A DNA stretch of 64,000 bases from Marinicella pacifica (GCF_014636635.1 NZ_BMEO01000005.1:25963-89962), one strand, 5' to 3'. Counted from the stretch's first letter, positions 10,013 through 19,809 are shown. Numbers and translations are program-made. Notes: generated by a model not told the origin, from the letters alone.

Positions 10013-10892
10013 CGGATAAATGCATCAGCGGTAACGGCTGAGGTGAATCACTGTCAATAAAATAGATTTTACTGGCCGGATCTTTGGAGATACTTTTCAG
10101 CGCTTCTAAAGCCTGCAATTTCACATAATTCGGATTATTACCGATGGCGGTGTTAATTTTCTCAATTTCATAGGCTTGAGCGTCGGCCAGTAATCGCCGT
10201 TTGGTGGCCTCTTCTTCCGCTGCCTGTCGTTGTGCTTCCGCCGCGGCAATAAGTTGTTGTTGCTCAGTTTTATAACGTTCTAATTCAGCTTTTTGCTTTT
10301 CCACTTCTTGCTCGCGTTCCTTCTTTGCTTCAATGGCTTTGGTAATAAATGGCGGTAAGGAAATATCACGAATCAGTACCGCCGATACTTCGATGCCTTT
10401 CGGTGCCAGATATTCTGCTAAGTCGTTGGTTAAATCAGTCTGTAAACGTTCCTGCGTGCTTTCCTGGAAGAAATCCTCAGCCCGTTCAATCGATTTGCCC
10501 TGCTCCCTTAGTAAGGAACGTAATTTGGGTTTTAACTGAACTTCCAGCATATTATCAATGGAACCGGTTTCTTTTAAAATCATATTGGCCATGGCCCCAT
10601 TTAATCGATACTGCACCGACACATCTATTTTTGTTTGCAGCTGATCCTGAGAAGGTACCTGCGCCGATTCAAAGTGGGTTTTTTCACGCACATCAAATTC
10701 ATGAAACTTCAATAATGGATTGACCGGGATATTTAAGCCTTCGGGATAGGTTTCTTTCTGCACCTCACCAAATAAAGTGGCTGCCGCCACATGACCGGCC
10801 GGTACACTGACCCAAAACCGTGATGCCACCAAAACAATCACAATAAAGACCACACCGACGATAACTTTAGCCACTGGAATTTGTTGATTCAT
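10002..10892 (-). CDS. SPFH/band 7 (prohibitin-like) membrane protein
   Basis: 296 aa: one N-terminal transmembrane helix (about residues 7-27), an SPFH domain starting FWVSVPAGHVAAATLFGEVQ, then a long charged coiled coil (about 190-250, EAKKEREQEVEKQKAELERY and following) and a tail. This is the prohibitin/HflK-like layout, which builds ring-shaped membrane scaffolds. First gene of an operon with two PH-domain membrane proteins. A membrane-stress or domain-organising role is inferred from family and context only. Confidence 0.88.
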   Translation of the reverse strand: MNQQIPVAKVIVGVVFIVIVLVASRFWVSVPAGHVAAATLFGEVQKETYPEGLNIPVNPLLKFHEFDVREKTHFESAQVPSQDQLQTKIDVSVQYRLNGAMANMILKETGSIDNMLEVQLKPKLRSLLREQGKSIERAEDFFQESTQERLQTDLTNDLAEYLAPKGIEVSAVLIRDISLPPFITKAIEAKKEREQEVEKQKAELERYKTEQQQLIAAAEAQRQAAEEEATKRRLLADAQAYEIEKINTAIGNNPNYVKLQALEALKSISKDPASKIYFIDSDSPQPLPLMHLSDDK

Positions 10893-11273
10893 AGAACACT
10901 CTTTTTAAAAAAAAGTCATTGTAAACGATTGTGCCTAAAACTGCGTCTGTCAAAAGTCATGCCTTGTATAAACCATAACTTATCATTGAATCATCAACTT
11001 AATGACACCTTTATAGTGACCATATTTGTCATATCAAAAACCTGTCGCCACTATAAAGCAAAATCTATTAGTTTTCTAATATGTTGGCAAGATATCTATA
11101 TCCCATTGTTTTTGGAAGATTTTTTTTGCCGTACCATTAAATTTAGTTAACCTTGTTATTTTTTAGTCTTAATTATATGAAACTTAAATTAAATAATTTT
11201 TTTAATTTTTTTGTGAGCTGCGTCACAATAATGCTACCATGCTCAACCATATTCCCTAACCCCGAGAGAACCT
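10893..11273. other. AT-rich divergent promoter region
   Basis: About 380 bp between the SPFH operon and the DUF11 protein. It is strongly AT-rich near 11100-11215 and carries a CRP-type palindrome (see 11212-11227). No convincing coding sequence was found. Confidence 0.5.
11212..11227 (+). promoter_or_regulatory. CRP-type binding site upstream of the DUF11 protein
   Basis: TGTGA-GCTGCG-TCACA is an exact match to the CRP/Vfr consensus TGTGA-N6-TCACA, inside an AT tract. Its centre (11219.5) lies 41.5 bp before a start point near 11261 that would be set by the -10-like CATATT at 11247-11252. That is the class II activator spacing. No good -35 box is present, which also suggests activator dependence. 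Confidence 0.6.
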
Positions 11274-14200
11274 ATGACGAAGAAATTACTTACACTTGTC
11301 TTTTTGTGTGCCTGTTTTGCGGTCAATGCCGCGCCGGGTCTGGACGGAGATGTCACGTTAACGACCAATACTACGGTGAATGAATATGCCCGGGTGACCA
11401 GTATCGTCAACGCCGGTACCATTGTGGTTACCGTTGACGACATCAATAATCTTGATGACAGTCAAGGCATTTACACCAACACTGATTTGTCACCGGGCGA
11501 TCGCATTATGCTCTATCAAGCACAAGGGGCCAGTTACGCCAGTGCCGGAAATAATACAAACACTTATGGTGATTTTAATTTAAACAGTGCCGGTCGTTAT
11601 GAAATTCATGAGGTTCTTTCGGTTACCGGCAATGACATTGTGGTTGCTGAACAAGGTAACTTATGTCTGGCCGACCAACTGATTTACAGTTACAGCACCA
11701 GCCACACCCAGGTCATTCGTGTACCACAGTTTAATAACTTAATCGTTAACAACGGTGTCACTGTCAGTGCTGCGCCCTGGAATGGCACTATTGGTGGCGT
11801 ATTGGCCGTTGATGTGGCCGGCACCTTAACCGTAAACGGCTTTATGGATGTTAGCGGACAAGGTTTTCGTGGTGGCGTTATTGATAACGACTCAAGCCCA
11901 GCCAGTGAAAGTCGACCGCTCTATTACTATTCATCGCCGAATGATGGGGCTGAAAAAGGTGAAAGTATCTTAGGTTTTCAGACTGAATATGATAACTACG
12001 GCGGTCGATATGGCCGTGGCGCTCCGGCCAATGGCGGCGGGGGTGGTAATGGCCACAATGCCGGTGGCGGCGGTGGCGCCAATGGCGGTAATACTACCTG
12101 GAATGGCCAGGGTAATCCCGATTTATCCGGCACCAACTGGAACCAGGCCTGGGATATCGATGGTACCTTAACGTCTGCCACGACTTCTTCAGGTGGTGGT
12201 CGCGGTGGCTATACTTATGGTAGAGCAAACTTAGACGCATTAACCGTTCCACCGGGTGATCCCAGCTGGAATGGTAATAACCGTCAAGAGTTAGGTGGCT
12301 TAGGCGGCCGACCTGTGCCCTTTGATGACACCGGCCGACTATTCTTTGGCGGCGGCGGTGGTGCCGGTGACGGCAATAACAACCAGGCCGGCGGTGGTGG
12401 TGCCGGCGGTGGTTTGATTTACATTATCGCCAACAGCATTGATGGTAGTGGCCAGATTTTAGCCAACGGAGCGGATGGTGAAGACACGCAAGGTGGTAGT
12501 AATAATGACGCACCCGGCGGCGGTGGCGGTGGTGGCACCGTGGTAATTTCTGCCGCTTCTTTTTCCGGCCCCGGTATTTTTGCTGATGGCGGTGTGGGCG
12601 GCGATCAATTAACCATCGGCAATGAAAGCGAAGGCCCCGGTGGCGGTGGCGGCGGTGGCGTCATTGCCTACTCCGGCGGACTGACTACCACATCCGCAGC
12701 CGGTGGTGGTAATGGCTCATCAGCTTCGGATTCTGTCACAGAATTCACACCCAATGGTGCAACCATGGGCGGCTCAGGCCTGCCCGCTGAAAGCACCACT
12801 GCCGTGGCAGATTTGCCGATATGTACCGCCGGTGCCGATGTCCAGGTGGTTAAAAACCTGACCAGCACAGGCCCCTATATCGCCGGCAGCACTGTGACCT
12901 ACTCAATTACCGTGACCAACAATGGTTTAAATACAGCCAATAATATTCAAGTCACAGACACACCGACCAACTTAAACATTAACACAGTCAGCAGTGCCAA
13001 TTGTTCGGCTTTCCCTTGCACCATTCCATTCTTAGTGAATGGGGCATCAGAAGTTATTAATGTCACCGCGACCATTATTGCAACCGGGGCTTTTGATAAC
13101 AGCACGACAGTAACAGCCAATGAGCCTGATCCCGATCCATCCAATAACACGGATAATACGGGTAACGGTGGTAGTGCAGGTGCTTCAGCTGATGTGGCCG
13201 TGACCAAGACTTTGGACACCGCAGGCCCTTACAGCAATGGTCAAAACATTCAGTACACCTTGGTGGTTTCCAACAATGGCCCGGATTCTGCAACCAATGT
13301 ACAGGTTACCGATACACCGACCAACTTAACCATTAATACGGTGAGCTCAACCAACTGCTCAGCCTTCCCATGCACCATTCCATCATTAGCCAATGGCGGC
13401 AGTGAGACCATTACGGTCACCGCCACCATTAACAGTACTGGCGCTTTTGATAATGCCACAGCTGTTACGGCTGATGAGACCGACCCTAACACCGGTAATA
13501 ATAACGACAACACCGGAAACGGCGGCACCGCAGGTGCTTCTGCTGATGTTGCCGTGACCAAGACTTTGGACACCGCAGGCCCTTACAGCAATGGTCAAAG
13601 CATTCAGTACACCTTGGTGGTTTCCAACAATGGCCCGGATACGGCAACCAATGTACAAGTTACCGATACACCGACTAACTTAACCATTAATACGGTGAGC
13701 TCAATCAACTGCTCAGCCTTCCCATGCACCATTCCATCGTTAGCCAATGGCGGCAGTGAGACCATTACGGTCACCGCCACTATTAACAGTGCTGGCGCTT
13801 TTGATAACAGCACCACAGTAAATGCCAATGAACCAGATCCCGATCCATCCAATAATACGGATAATACGGGCAATGGTGGCACAGCCGGTGCTTCTGCTGA
13901 TGTGGCCGTGACCAAGACTTTGGACACCGCAGGCCCTTACAGCAATGGTCAAAGCATTCAGTACACCTTGGTGGTTTCCAACAATGGCCCGGATACGGCA
14001 ACCAATGTACAAGTTACCGATACACCGACTAACTTAACCATTAATATGGTGACCTCAACCAACTGCTCAGCCTTCCCATGCACCATTCCATCGTTAGCCA
14101 ATGGCGGCAGTGAGACCATTACGGTCACCGCCACCATTAACAGTGCTGGCGCTTTTGATAATGCCACGAATGTATCTGCTGATGAAACCGACCCGGATCC

Positions 14201-14693
14201 ATCGAATAACGATGACAACACCGGCAATGGTGGCACCGCCGGTGTGAGCGCCGATATGGCGATTGTTAAAACATTGCTGACGAGTGGACCATTTAGCCCA
14301 GGCCAAAGTATTCAATACTCTCTGGTGGTCAGTAATAATGGTCCGGATACCGCGAACAATGTGGTGGTGACAGATACGCCCACAAACTTAAGTATCACAT
14401 CGGTCAGTTCAGTCAACTGCAGTGCATTACCATGTACGATTCCTTCCATGGTTAATGGTGGCAGTGAAACCATAACGGTAACCACCACCATCAATGGTCC
14501 CGGAAATTTTGACAATGCTGCAGCCGTAACAGCTGATGAAACCGATCCAGTTACTACGAACAACCAAGACAATACCGGCAACGGCGGCTCAGTAACCGCA
14601 CCGGCACAACCGGTACCCAGCTTGAGTCAATGGGCGATGTTGATATTGGTAAGTCTTATGGCCCTGTTAGGCATACGAAGGCGTTTAGATTAG
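11274..14693 (+). CDS. secreted glycine-rich DUF11 repeat protein with IPTL-CTERM-like tail
   Basis: 1139 aa. A signal peptide (KKLLTLVFLCACFAVNA, cut before APG) is followed by a region rich in Gly, Asn and Asp (about 240-510, runs such as GGGGGNGHNAGGGGGANGG). Five DUF11 repeats of exactly 118 aa each (about 522-1111) have the pattern GPYSNGQSIQYTLVVSNNGP then NCSAFPCTIPSLANGGSETI, with two Cys per unit. The C-terminus VPSLSQWAMLILVSLMALLG followed by IRRRLD is a sorting tail of the IPTL-CTERM type (P-S/T-L motif, helix, basic end). Probably a cell-surface or released structural/adhesive protein; that function is inferred. A CRP-type site precedes it and a strong terminator follows. Confidence 0.85.
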   Translation: MTKKLLTLVFLCACFAVNAAPGLDGDVTLTTNTTVNEYARVTSIVNAGTIVVTVDDINNLDDSQGIYTNTDLSPGDRIMLYQAQGASYASAGNNTNTYGDFNLNSAGRYEIHEVLSVTGNDIVVAEQGNLCLADQLIYSYSTSHTQVIRVPQFNNLIVNNGVTVSAAPWNGTIGGVLAVDVAGTLTVNGFMDVSGQGFRGGVIDNDSSPASESRPLYYYSSPNDGAEKGESILGFQTEYDNYGGRYGRGAPANGGGGGNGHNAGGGGGANGGNTTWNGQGNPDLSGTNWNQAWDIDGTLTSATTSSGGGRGGYTYGRANLDALTVPPGDPSWNGNNRQELGGLGGRPVPFDDTGRLFFGGGGGAGDGNNNQAGGGGAGGGLIYIIANSIDGSGQILANGADGEDTQGGSNNDAPGGGGGGGTVVISAASFSGPGIFADGGVGGDQLTIGNESEGPGGGGGGGVIAYSGGLTTTSAAGGGNGSSASDSVTEFTPNGATMGGSGLPAESTTAVADLPICTAGADVQVVKNLTSTGPYIAGSTVTYSITVTNNGLNTANNIQVTDTPTNLNINTVSSANCSAFPCTIPFLVNGASEVINVTATIIATGAFDNSTTVTANEPDPDPSNNTDNTGNGGSAGASADVAVTKTLDTAGPYSNGQNIQYTLVVSNNGPDSATNVQVTDTPTNLTINTVSSTNCSAFPCTIPSLANGGSETITVTATINSTGAFDNATAVTADETDPNTGNNNDNTGNGGTAGASADVAVTKTLDTAGPYSNGQSIQYTLVVSNNGPDTATNVQVTDTPTNLTINTVSSINCSAFPCTIPSLANGGSETITVTATINSAGAFDNSTTVNANEPDPDPSNNTDNTGNGGTAGASADVAVTKTLDTAGPYSNGQSIQYTLVVSNNGPDTATNVQVTDTPTNLTINMVTSTNCSAFPCTIPSLANGGSETITVTATINSAGAFDNATNVSADETDPDPSNNDDNTGNGGTAGVSADMAIVKTLLTSGPFSPGQSIQYSLVVSNNGPDTANNVVVTDTPTNLSITSVSSVNCSALPCTIPSMVNGGSETITVTTTINGPGNFDNAAAVTADETDPVTTNNQDNTGNGGSVTAPAQPVPSLSQWAMLILVSLMALLGIRRRLD
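12837..14606 (+). repeat. five tandem 354-bp coding repeats (DUF11 units)
   Basis: Units begin at 12837, 13191, 13545, 13899 and 14253 with an invariant 354-bp period. Units 2 to 4 are nearly identical at DNA level (for example GATGTGGCCGTGACCAAGAC at 13191 and 13899, one base different at 13545). Units 1 and 5 are more diverged, as expected for expansion of the middle by unequal recombination. Confidence 0.9.
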
Positions 14694-14721
14694 TTCTCAC
14701 GAACTATTCTCCATTGACACT

Positions 14722-14748
14722 AAAAAGCCCGCAGATCGCGGGCTTTTT
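14722..14748 (+). terminator. rho-independent terminator of the DUF11 gene
   Basis: Perfect 11-bp stem AAAAAGCCCGC / GCGGGCTTTTT with a 5-nt loop, 28 bp after the stop codon. The A/T ends make it usable in both directions. Confidence 0.85.
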
Positions 14749-14773
14749 AGGTTATGACCTGTCAATCACTTAT

Positions 14774-15432
14774 TCACCTGTCCGCCACTTGCTTAAGTTG
14801 TGACATAATCTGGCTGTCTCCAAGCCACAATTCATACGCCATAGAAAAATAATTAATGGCCTCTGTTTCTTCGCCTAACTGATAAAACTCAGGCATTTCT
14901 TCGGACATTGTTTTGTTAAACGTTAAATACTCGATCACATAAGGATTGGCCTCATGGGCGCGCTCCCACAGTGCCTTAATTTTTTTCTTATCGGCACCAG
15001 TGACTATACATAAAAAAATTCACTGAATAGCATAAACGCACTGTCTTCGGGATAAAGCTTGATTAAATCTTTGGCTTTATCCAGCTTTCTTTGTATCAGC
15101 AACTAGCTGATTAGATTGTAACGAACGCCCAGATTATCCATTTCGTTCAGTTCTAAAATCAATTCATGCTTTTCAATGGCTTGCTGCTCTGGATGGAGGT
15201 GTGCTGCGTGAGCTGGGAGCGGAAGCGTAAGTCCCAAGAACACACCTTATTCAATTTCACGGCTCAACGAGTCGGCTTCTTCAGCCAGTAACTGATAAGC
15301 ATCCGAACACAAAGGATCTATGGCCAATGCCTATTTTGCCAAGCGTTTTCGTTCAGCTGCAGAATCATTCTCTCAGGCATCGTATATCAATTACTGGGCT
15401 TCATGGATGGTCTTTTGATTTATGTTCATCAT
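14774..15432 (-). pseudogene. decayed TPR protein gene (ST7/SEC-C-type tetratricopeptide family)
   Basis: No intact frame, but translating the minus strand across frames gives a recognisable protein. From the ATG at 15432: LIYDA(stop)ENDSAAERKRLAK, then ALAIDPLCSDAYQLLAEEAD. Further on come LGVRYNLIS(stop)LLIQRKLDKAK and LYPEDSAFMLFSEFF. After a frameshift near 15008 come KALWERAHEANPYVIEYLTF, MPEFYQLGEETEAINYF and a stop at 14774-14776. Families of this type read 'LIYDAWEA..RKRLALAKKALEISPLCADAYVLLAEE' and 'ALEANPHVPAYLLG..GDENEAI'. At least five in-frame stops, one frameshift and a foreign-looking or missing middle (about 15180-15250) show it is dead. Family naming is from memory of the pattern. 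Confidence 0.75.
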
Positions 15433-15442
15433 TTAATCTCCA

Positions 15443-16837
15443 TTACTCTTCACTTAAGCCAAAGCCAAAATCGTGGTCAGCTTCAGCCGCCAGGGCCGTC
15501 ACTACAATCCAGGCAGCGACATTTTGCGCCATGGATTCAGGGTTAATCTTATCCAGGGTATCATTCGCGGTGTGGTGATAATCGAAGTAAGAGCTGGCAT
15601 CTTGTTTTAAACCAAACACTGCCATACCGGCGCGCCGCATGGGAATTAAATCAGCTCCGGAACTGCCCTGGTTACCTGCATACTCGATATCCAGTGGTTT
15701 TAACAGGGACATCATGGTATCAACGGTCGGCAACGCTGATTCAGCCACACGCGTACCAAGTGCGTAAATTTTATCCGCGCCTAAATCAGATTCACCACCC
15801 AGAATATGCTGCTTTAATTCATTTTTATGGGCTTCATGGTAAGCGATGGCACCGGAAATACCGTATTCTTCATTAGCCCAAAGAACCACACGGATGGTGC
15901 GCTTTAATGGTCCGATTGTGTCATGGATTAATTTGGCCGCTGCCATGGTAATACCACAACCGGCGGCATCATCCAAAGCCCCGGTACCGAGGTCCCACGA
16001 ATCGAGATGACAACCAATGACAATGTACTCATCCGGCTTTTCAGAACCCAACATATCGCCGATCACATTCTGTGAGGTGTAATCCCCGTCCCAATGGGAC
16101 GTCAGTTTTAATTGTAAGGTCACCGGTTTATTGCGCTTGAGCATATTTACCAGTAAGTCTGCATCCGGATTGGAAATGGCACCCGCCGGCACCGAAGGAA
16201 TGTCTTTATCATAACGTGCGCCGCCGGTATGCGGTGTGCGGTTATTGTCGGTACCGATGGATCTGATAATGGCTGCCACACCACCTTTTGCGGCGGTGAC
16301 CTGGGCGGTTAAACCACGTCCGGCCACGGCTTTACCGTAACCTGATCCGTCCTGACTGCGCACCATGCGTTCACTGATAAAGGTGATTTTACCGGCGACC
16401 TCTGACTTATCAGCCGCTTGTAAATCTGCCAAAGTGGCAAAATGAACCACTTCAGCCGTGATCCCTTCATCCGGCGTGGGATGGGTACGACCCAATGCCG
16501 TTATGGCCAGATTGTGTGGAAATGGACTGAGTATTCGGGCCGTTTCCTGACCACGGGTCCAGCGTTTAAGCGGTACAGGTTCTGTCATCACCCGATCAAA
16601 ACCCAATTCTTTAAACTTCGCCTGAGCCCAGGCCACCGCTTTGGCATCACCGGGACTACCGGCCAGACGGGCGCCGACTTCAGTGGTGAGTGATTCGGTA
16701 ATCTCATAGGCCAACTGACTATCAAGCGCCTGGTCTCTTAACACTTTTAACTGCTGTAAAAAAGCAGGATTAAATTGATCCGACTCGGCCATGACATTGA
16801 GTGACATGATTAGGCTTATCAATAATATTTTTTTCAT
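15443..16837 (-). CDS. M28 family zinc metallopeptidase, carboxypeptidase Q-like
   Basis: 464 aa with signal peptide (MKKILLISLIMSLNVMA), so periplasmic or secreted. After a PA-type inserted region (about 110-220) the M28 catalytic domain shows the zinc ligands and acids in order: GCHLDSWDLGTGALDDAAG, WANEEYGISGA (catalytic and ligand Glu), SSGADLIPMRRAG and YFDYHHTANDTLDKI (His). Closest in layout to plasma glutamate carboxypeptidase, expected to release amino acids from peptides. The M16 peptidase gene lies upstream on the same strand but is separated by a terminator, so it is probably transcribed separately. Confidence 0.9.
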   Translation of the reverse strand: MKKILLISLIMSLNVMAESDQFNPAFLQQLKVLRDQALDSQLAYEITESLTTEVGARLAGSPGDAKAVAWAQAKFKELGFDRVMTEPVPLKRWTRGQETARILSPFPHNLAITALGRTHPTPDEGITAEVVHFATLADLQAADKSEVAGKITFISERMVRSQDGSGYGKAVAGRGLTAQVTAAKGGVAAIIRSIGTDNNRTPHTGGARYDKDIPSVPAGAISNPDADLLVNMLKRNKPVTLQLKLTSHWDGDYTSQNVIGDMLGSEKPDEYIVIGCHLDSWDLGTGALDDAAGCGITMAAAKLIHDTIGPLKRTIRVVLWANEEYGISGAIAYHEAHKNELKQHILGGESDLGADKIYALGTRVAESALPTVDTMMSLLKPLDIEYAGNQGSSGADLIPMRRAGMAVFGLKQDASSYFDYHHTANDTLDKINPESMAQNVAAWIVVTALAAEADHDFGFGLSEE

Positions 16838-16855
16838 CTTAACACTCTCTACAAA

Positions 16856-16880
16856 AAAGCCCGAATCAAGTTCGGGCTTT
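16856..16880 (-). terminator. terminator of the M16 peptidase gene
   Basis: 10-bp stem AAAGCCCGAA / TTCGGGCTTT with a 5-nt loop. On the minus strand it ends in a run of six T (16853-16858), 26 bp after the M16 stop. Confidence 0.8.
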
Positions 16881-16905
16881 GTGATTATTTATAACCTCGC
16901 AGAAG

Positions 16906-19641
16906 TTATTTTATTTTACTTTCATCGCCGGCTTTGACAATCGATATTTTTTCCGGAACAATGTGCTTTTTAAAGGCGGCATTGACTTCTTCCACCGTTA
17001 AATCACGAATCTTTTGCTCCAGATTTTTCTGCCATTGCATGGTCCGTTCCAGATCTATATTACTCTGTAAAGTACCAGCCAATCGAGCGTCTTTGGCCCG
17101 ATCTAACACATTGTTTTCCAGCACCGCTTTTTTGGCATCAGCCAGTTCTTCAGCGGTAAAGCCTTCATTGATGGCTTTTTGCAGCTCTTCTTTAAAACCC
17201 TGCTCGACTTTTGGCAGGTTTTCAGGGGCACAAATTGCATAAGCCACAAAAGTCCCCACCGGGTCAAAGCTTCCGGCTCTAAAATTAGAACCGGCACCGT
17301 AACTTAAACCGTCTTGCTGACGCAAACGATTGGCTAATCGGCTGCTGATAAAGCCGCCACCCAACATTTGATTGGCCATTAACATCGCCGGATAATCGGG
17401 ATGTTCATCGCTCATTGGTAAGGCCATCATGGCACCAAATGCCGCACCGGCTTTATCCGGGGTATTGATGAATTGATTAATGGCTTCCACCTCAACATAT
17501 TCATTTTCTATTCGATCATAGGGGTTTTGACTTTGCCAATTACCAAAGACATCATTCAATGCCGCCATCACAGGGGCCTCATCAAAATCACCCACCACCA
17601 CAATTTCACCGGCTTGCGCACCGTAATTGTCAGCATGAAATTGCTTTAAATCATCCACAGTCACTGCTTCAATGGCAGCAATCTCATCATCAATCGGCAT
17701 TTGATAATTTGGGTTCGATGGTTCGTATGGGAACACATGCCGGCTTAAAGTCCGGAAGACTTGCGTTTGCGGTTGTTGTTTTTGTTGCTCTAAGCCCACA
17801 ATGCGCTCGCGCTTAAGAACCTGTAACTCATCGTCGGCAAAGGTCGGTTTATGAAACACTTCTTTCAATAACTCAATGACTTTGGGTAAATTTTCTTTGG
17901 TGGTGGTGACCCGTGCGGTGGCACCGGTGGCACCGCCGTATACACTGACTGAGGCTTTGAGTTCATCAAAAGCCGTTTGAAGTTCCTGACGACTGTAATT
18001 TTCAGTACCCCGATCTAACATATCGGCAGTTAACCCACCAACCACACCTTGATTGCGCAGATCTTCTAAATTACCGATGTCTAAGCGCACCCGTAAAACC
18101 ACCGATTCACCCCGGGTTTTTTTCGGCAACAACACCACCGGTGTACCTTGTTCAAGTTGTCTTTTTTCCGTGCGGGCATCGATGTTGTCAAAGGACGGAT
18201 CAAAATCTTCACCCATGGCGACCGCTTCACGGCCTTCATAATCTCTCACCATGGCGCTGATTTCTTCCTGAGAGTAACGTTTAATGGAATCTGCCCGCAC
18301 CGGATCCTGGGTTGGAATAAACCGGCCTAACGAACGGTTCGATTGAATCAAATAGGATTCCGCGGCTTTTTGTACCTGTGCCTGATCAACCGCCTCCAGA
18401 CGATCGCGGTTTAAAAACATCAGACGCCAGTCACCCATACCAACCCATTCACTTAAGTTCAGGGCAATCCGCTCGGATGAATTAAACGATAATTCAAATT
18501 GTTTAATCAAAGCAGCCTTGGCTTGATTAACCTCTTCTTCGGTAATTGGACTATCTGCCACCCCTTCTATGGTCGCAATCATGGCCTCTTCAGCAGCACT
18601 GAGGTCTTTGTCTTTGGCCACTTGTGCCATGAAGTTAACCACACCGGGCTCGGCCCATTGAAAAGCGAAACCAAATGTACTGGCTGCCAGTTCTTTTTTC
18701 ACTAAATTCTCATGTAAACGCCCGCTACTGGAATCCGCCATAATATAGGTCAGCACTTCCACCGCAGGAAACATGGGGTCAGAACCGGCCGGCACTTTAT
18801 AGGCAGTGGCCACCACCTGAACATCACCCGGACGACGTACACTCACCACCCGCTCACCGTCCTGAATATTCTCTTCGGTATAAAGCGGGGTTAATTCACG
18901 CTTGGGCTTTTTCAGTTTACCAAAGTACTTTTTAATCAGTTCTAAAGTCTTTTCTTCATCAATTTTACCCGCCACAATCAAAGTGGCGTTGTCCGGTTGA
19001 TAATATTTTTTGTAGAATGCCTGTAGATTACTGATATCGACATTTTCCAGATCGCTGCGGGCTCCGATGGTGCTTTTGCCGTAATTATGCCAGTCATAAG
19101 ACACCGACAACAAGCGCTCAATGAGAACCCGAATCGGACTGTTTTCACCATTTTCGAGCTCATTGCGAACCACCGTCATTTCACTGTCCAGATCCTCTTT
19201 GGCGATAAACGAATTCACCATCCGATCGGCCTCTAAATCCAAAGCCCATTTGAGGTTATCTTCGGTGGCATTAAAGGTTTCGAAGTAATTGGTGCGATCG
19301 GTCCAGGTGGTGCCATTGGGCTCGGCCCCTCGATCGGTCAGCTCTTTGGGAATATTGGGGTGATTCGGTGTACCTTTAAACACCAGATGCTCCAACAAAT
19401 GTGCCATGCCGGTTTCACCGTAATTTTCATGCTTGGAACCCACATGATAGGTGATATTTACCGTGATGGTTTCCTGGGTCGGATCGGGAAACAGTAAAAT
19501 CTGCAAACCATTGTCCATTTGATACTCGGTGATACCTTCCACCGACGTGACTTTCTCAATCCCTTTGGGTAACTTGGCCTGGACACTGGTGACCACAGTC
19601 AAAAGCGCCACACACATCATTAACAGTGTTCTGTGTAACAT
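16906..19641 (-). CDS. M16 family zinc metallopeptidase (two-domain, pitrilysin-like)
   Basis: 911 aa, exported (signal peptide RTLLMMCVALLTVVTSVQA). The N-terminal half carries the inverted zinc motif HLLEHLVFKGT (HxxEH) near residue 80 and the downstream glutamate in VVRNELENGE. The C-terminal half is the non-catalytic M16 copy (R-E-rich, KREQLEQGTPVVLLPKKTRG onwards). This is the layout of bacterial periplasmic zinc proteases that degrade peptides and small proteins. Start ATG at 19641. Upstream is a terminator and an unrelated operon. Confidence 0.93.
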   Translation of the reverse strand: MLHRTLLMMCVALLTVVTSVQAKLPKGIEKVTSVEGITEYQMDNGLQILLFPDPTQETITVNITYHVGSKHENYGETGMAHLLEHLVFKGTPNHPNIPKELTDRGAEPNGTTWTDRTNYFETFNATEDNLKWALDLEADRMVNSFIAKEDLDSEMTVVRNELENGENSPIRVLIERLLSVSYDWHNYGKSTIGARSDLENVDISNLQAFYKKYYQPDNATLIVAGKIDEEKTLELIKKYFGKLKKPKRELTPLYTEENIQDGERVVSVRRPGDVQVVATAYKVPAGSDPMFPAVEVLTYIMADSSSGRLHENLVKKELAASTFGFAFQWAEPGVVNFMAQVAKDKDLSAAEEAMIATIEGVADSPITEEEVNQAKAALIKQFELSFNSSERIALNLSEWVGMGDWRLMFLNRDRLEAVDQAQVQKAAESYLIQSNRSLGRFIPTQDPVRADSIKRYSQEEISAMVRDYEGREAVAMGEDFDPSFDNIDARTEKRQLEQGTPVVLLPKKTRGESVVLRVRLDIGNLEDLRNQGVVGGLTADMLDRGTENYSRQELQTAFDELKASVSVYGGATGATARVTTTKENLPKVIELLKEVFHKPTFADDELQVLKRERIVGLEQQKQQPQTQVFRTLSRHVFPYEPSNPNYQMPIDDEIAAIEAVTVDDLKQFHADNYGAQAGEIVVVGDFDEAPVMAALNDVFGNWQSQNPYDRIENEYVEVEAINQFINTPDKAGAAFGAMMALPMSDEHPDYPAMLMANQMLGGGFISSRLANRLRQQDGLSYGAGSNFRAGSFDPVGTFVAYAICAPENLPKVEQGFKEELQKAINEGFTAEELADAKKAVLENNVLDRAKDARLAGTLQSNIDLERTMQWQKNLEQKIRDLTVEEVNAAFKKHIVPEKISIVKAGDESKIK

Positions 19642-19759
19642 GAATTATCCTCTCATAAAATCAAACCCATGTAAAATACACCAATCCCCGTCAATTTGAA
19701 ATAAAAATCCCAGAACAATCCGCAAAATAGGCCAAAAGTCACAGGGAATTCATTACCCA

Positions 19760-19799
19760 AAAAGACCTTTGCCAATGATGCATAACGCAAAGGTCTTTT
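19760..19799 (-). terminator. terminator after the CMD/DUF4399/DUF2024 cassette
   Basis: Perfect 13-bp stem AAAAGACCTTTGC / GCAAAGGTCTTTT with a 14-nt loop, 10 bp past the stop of the last cassette gene. On the minus strand the stem ends in T residues. Confidence 0.8.
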
Positions 19800-19809
19800 A
19801 ATCAATAAA

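Noticed and set aside
13250..14581. Several antisense open frames of 70-107 codons opposite the DUF11 repeats
   Set aside because: They recur at the 354-bp period and are mirror images of the repeated coding sequence; no start signals.
12837..14606. Regular repeats as a possible CRISPR or satellite
   Set aside because: The period is 354 bp, in frame, and encodes DUF11 domains; no short repeat-spacer pattern.
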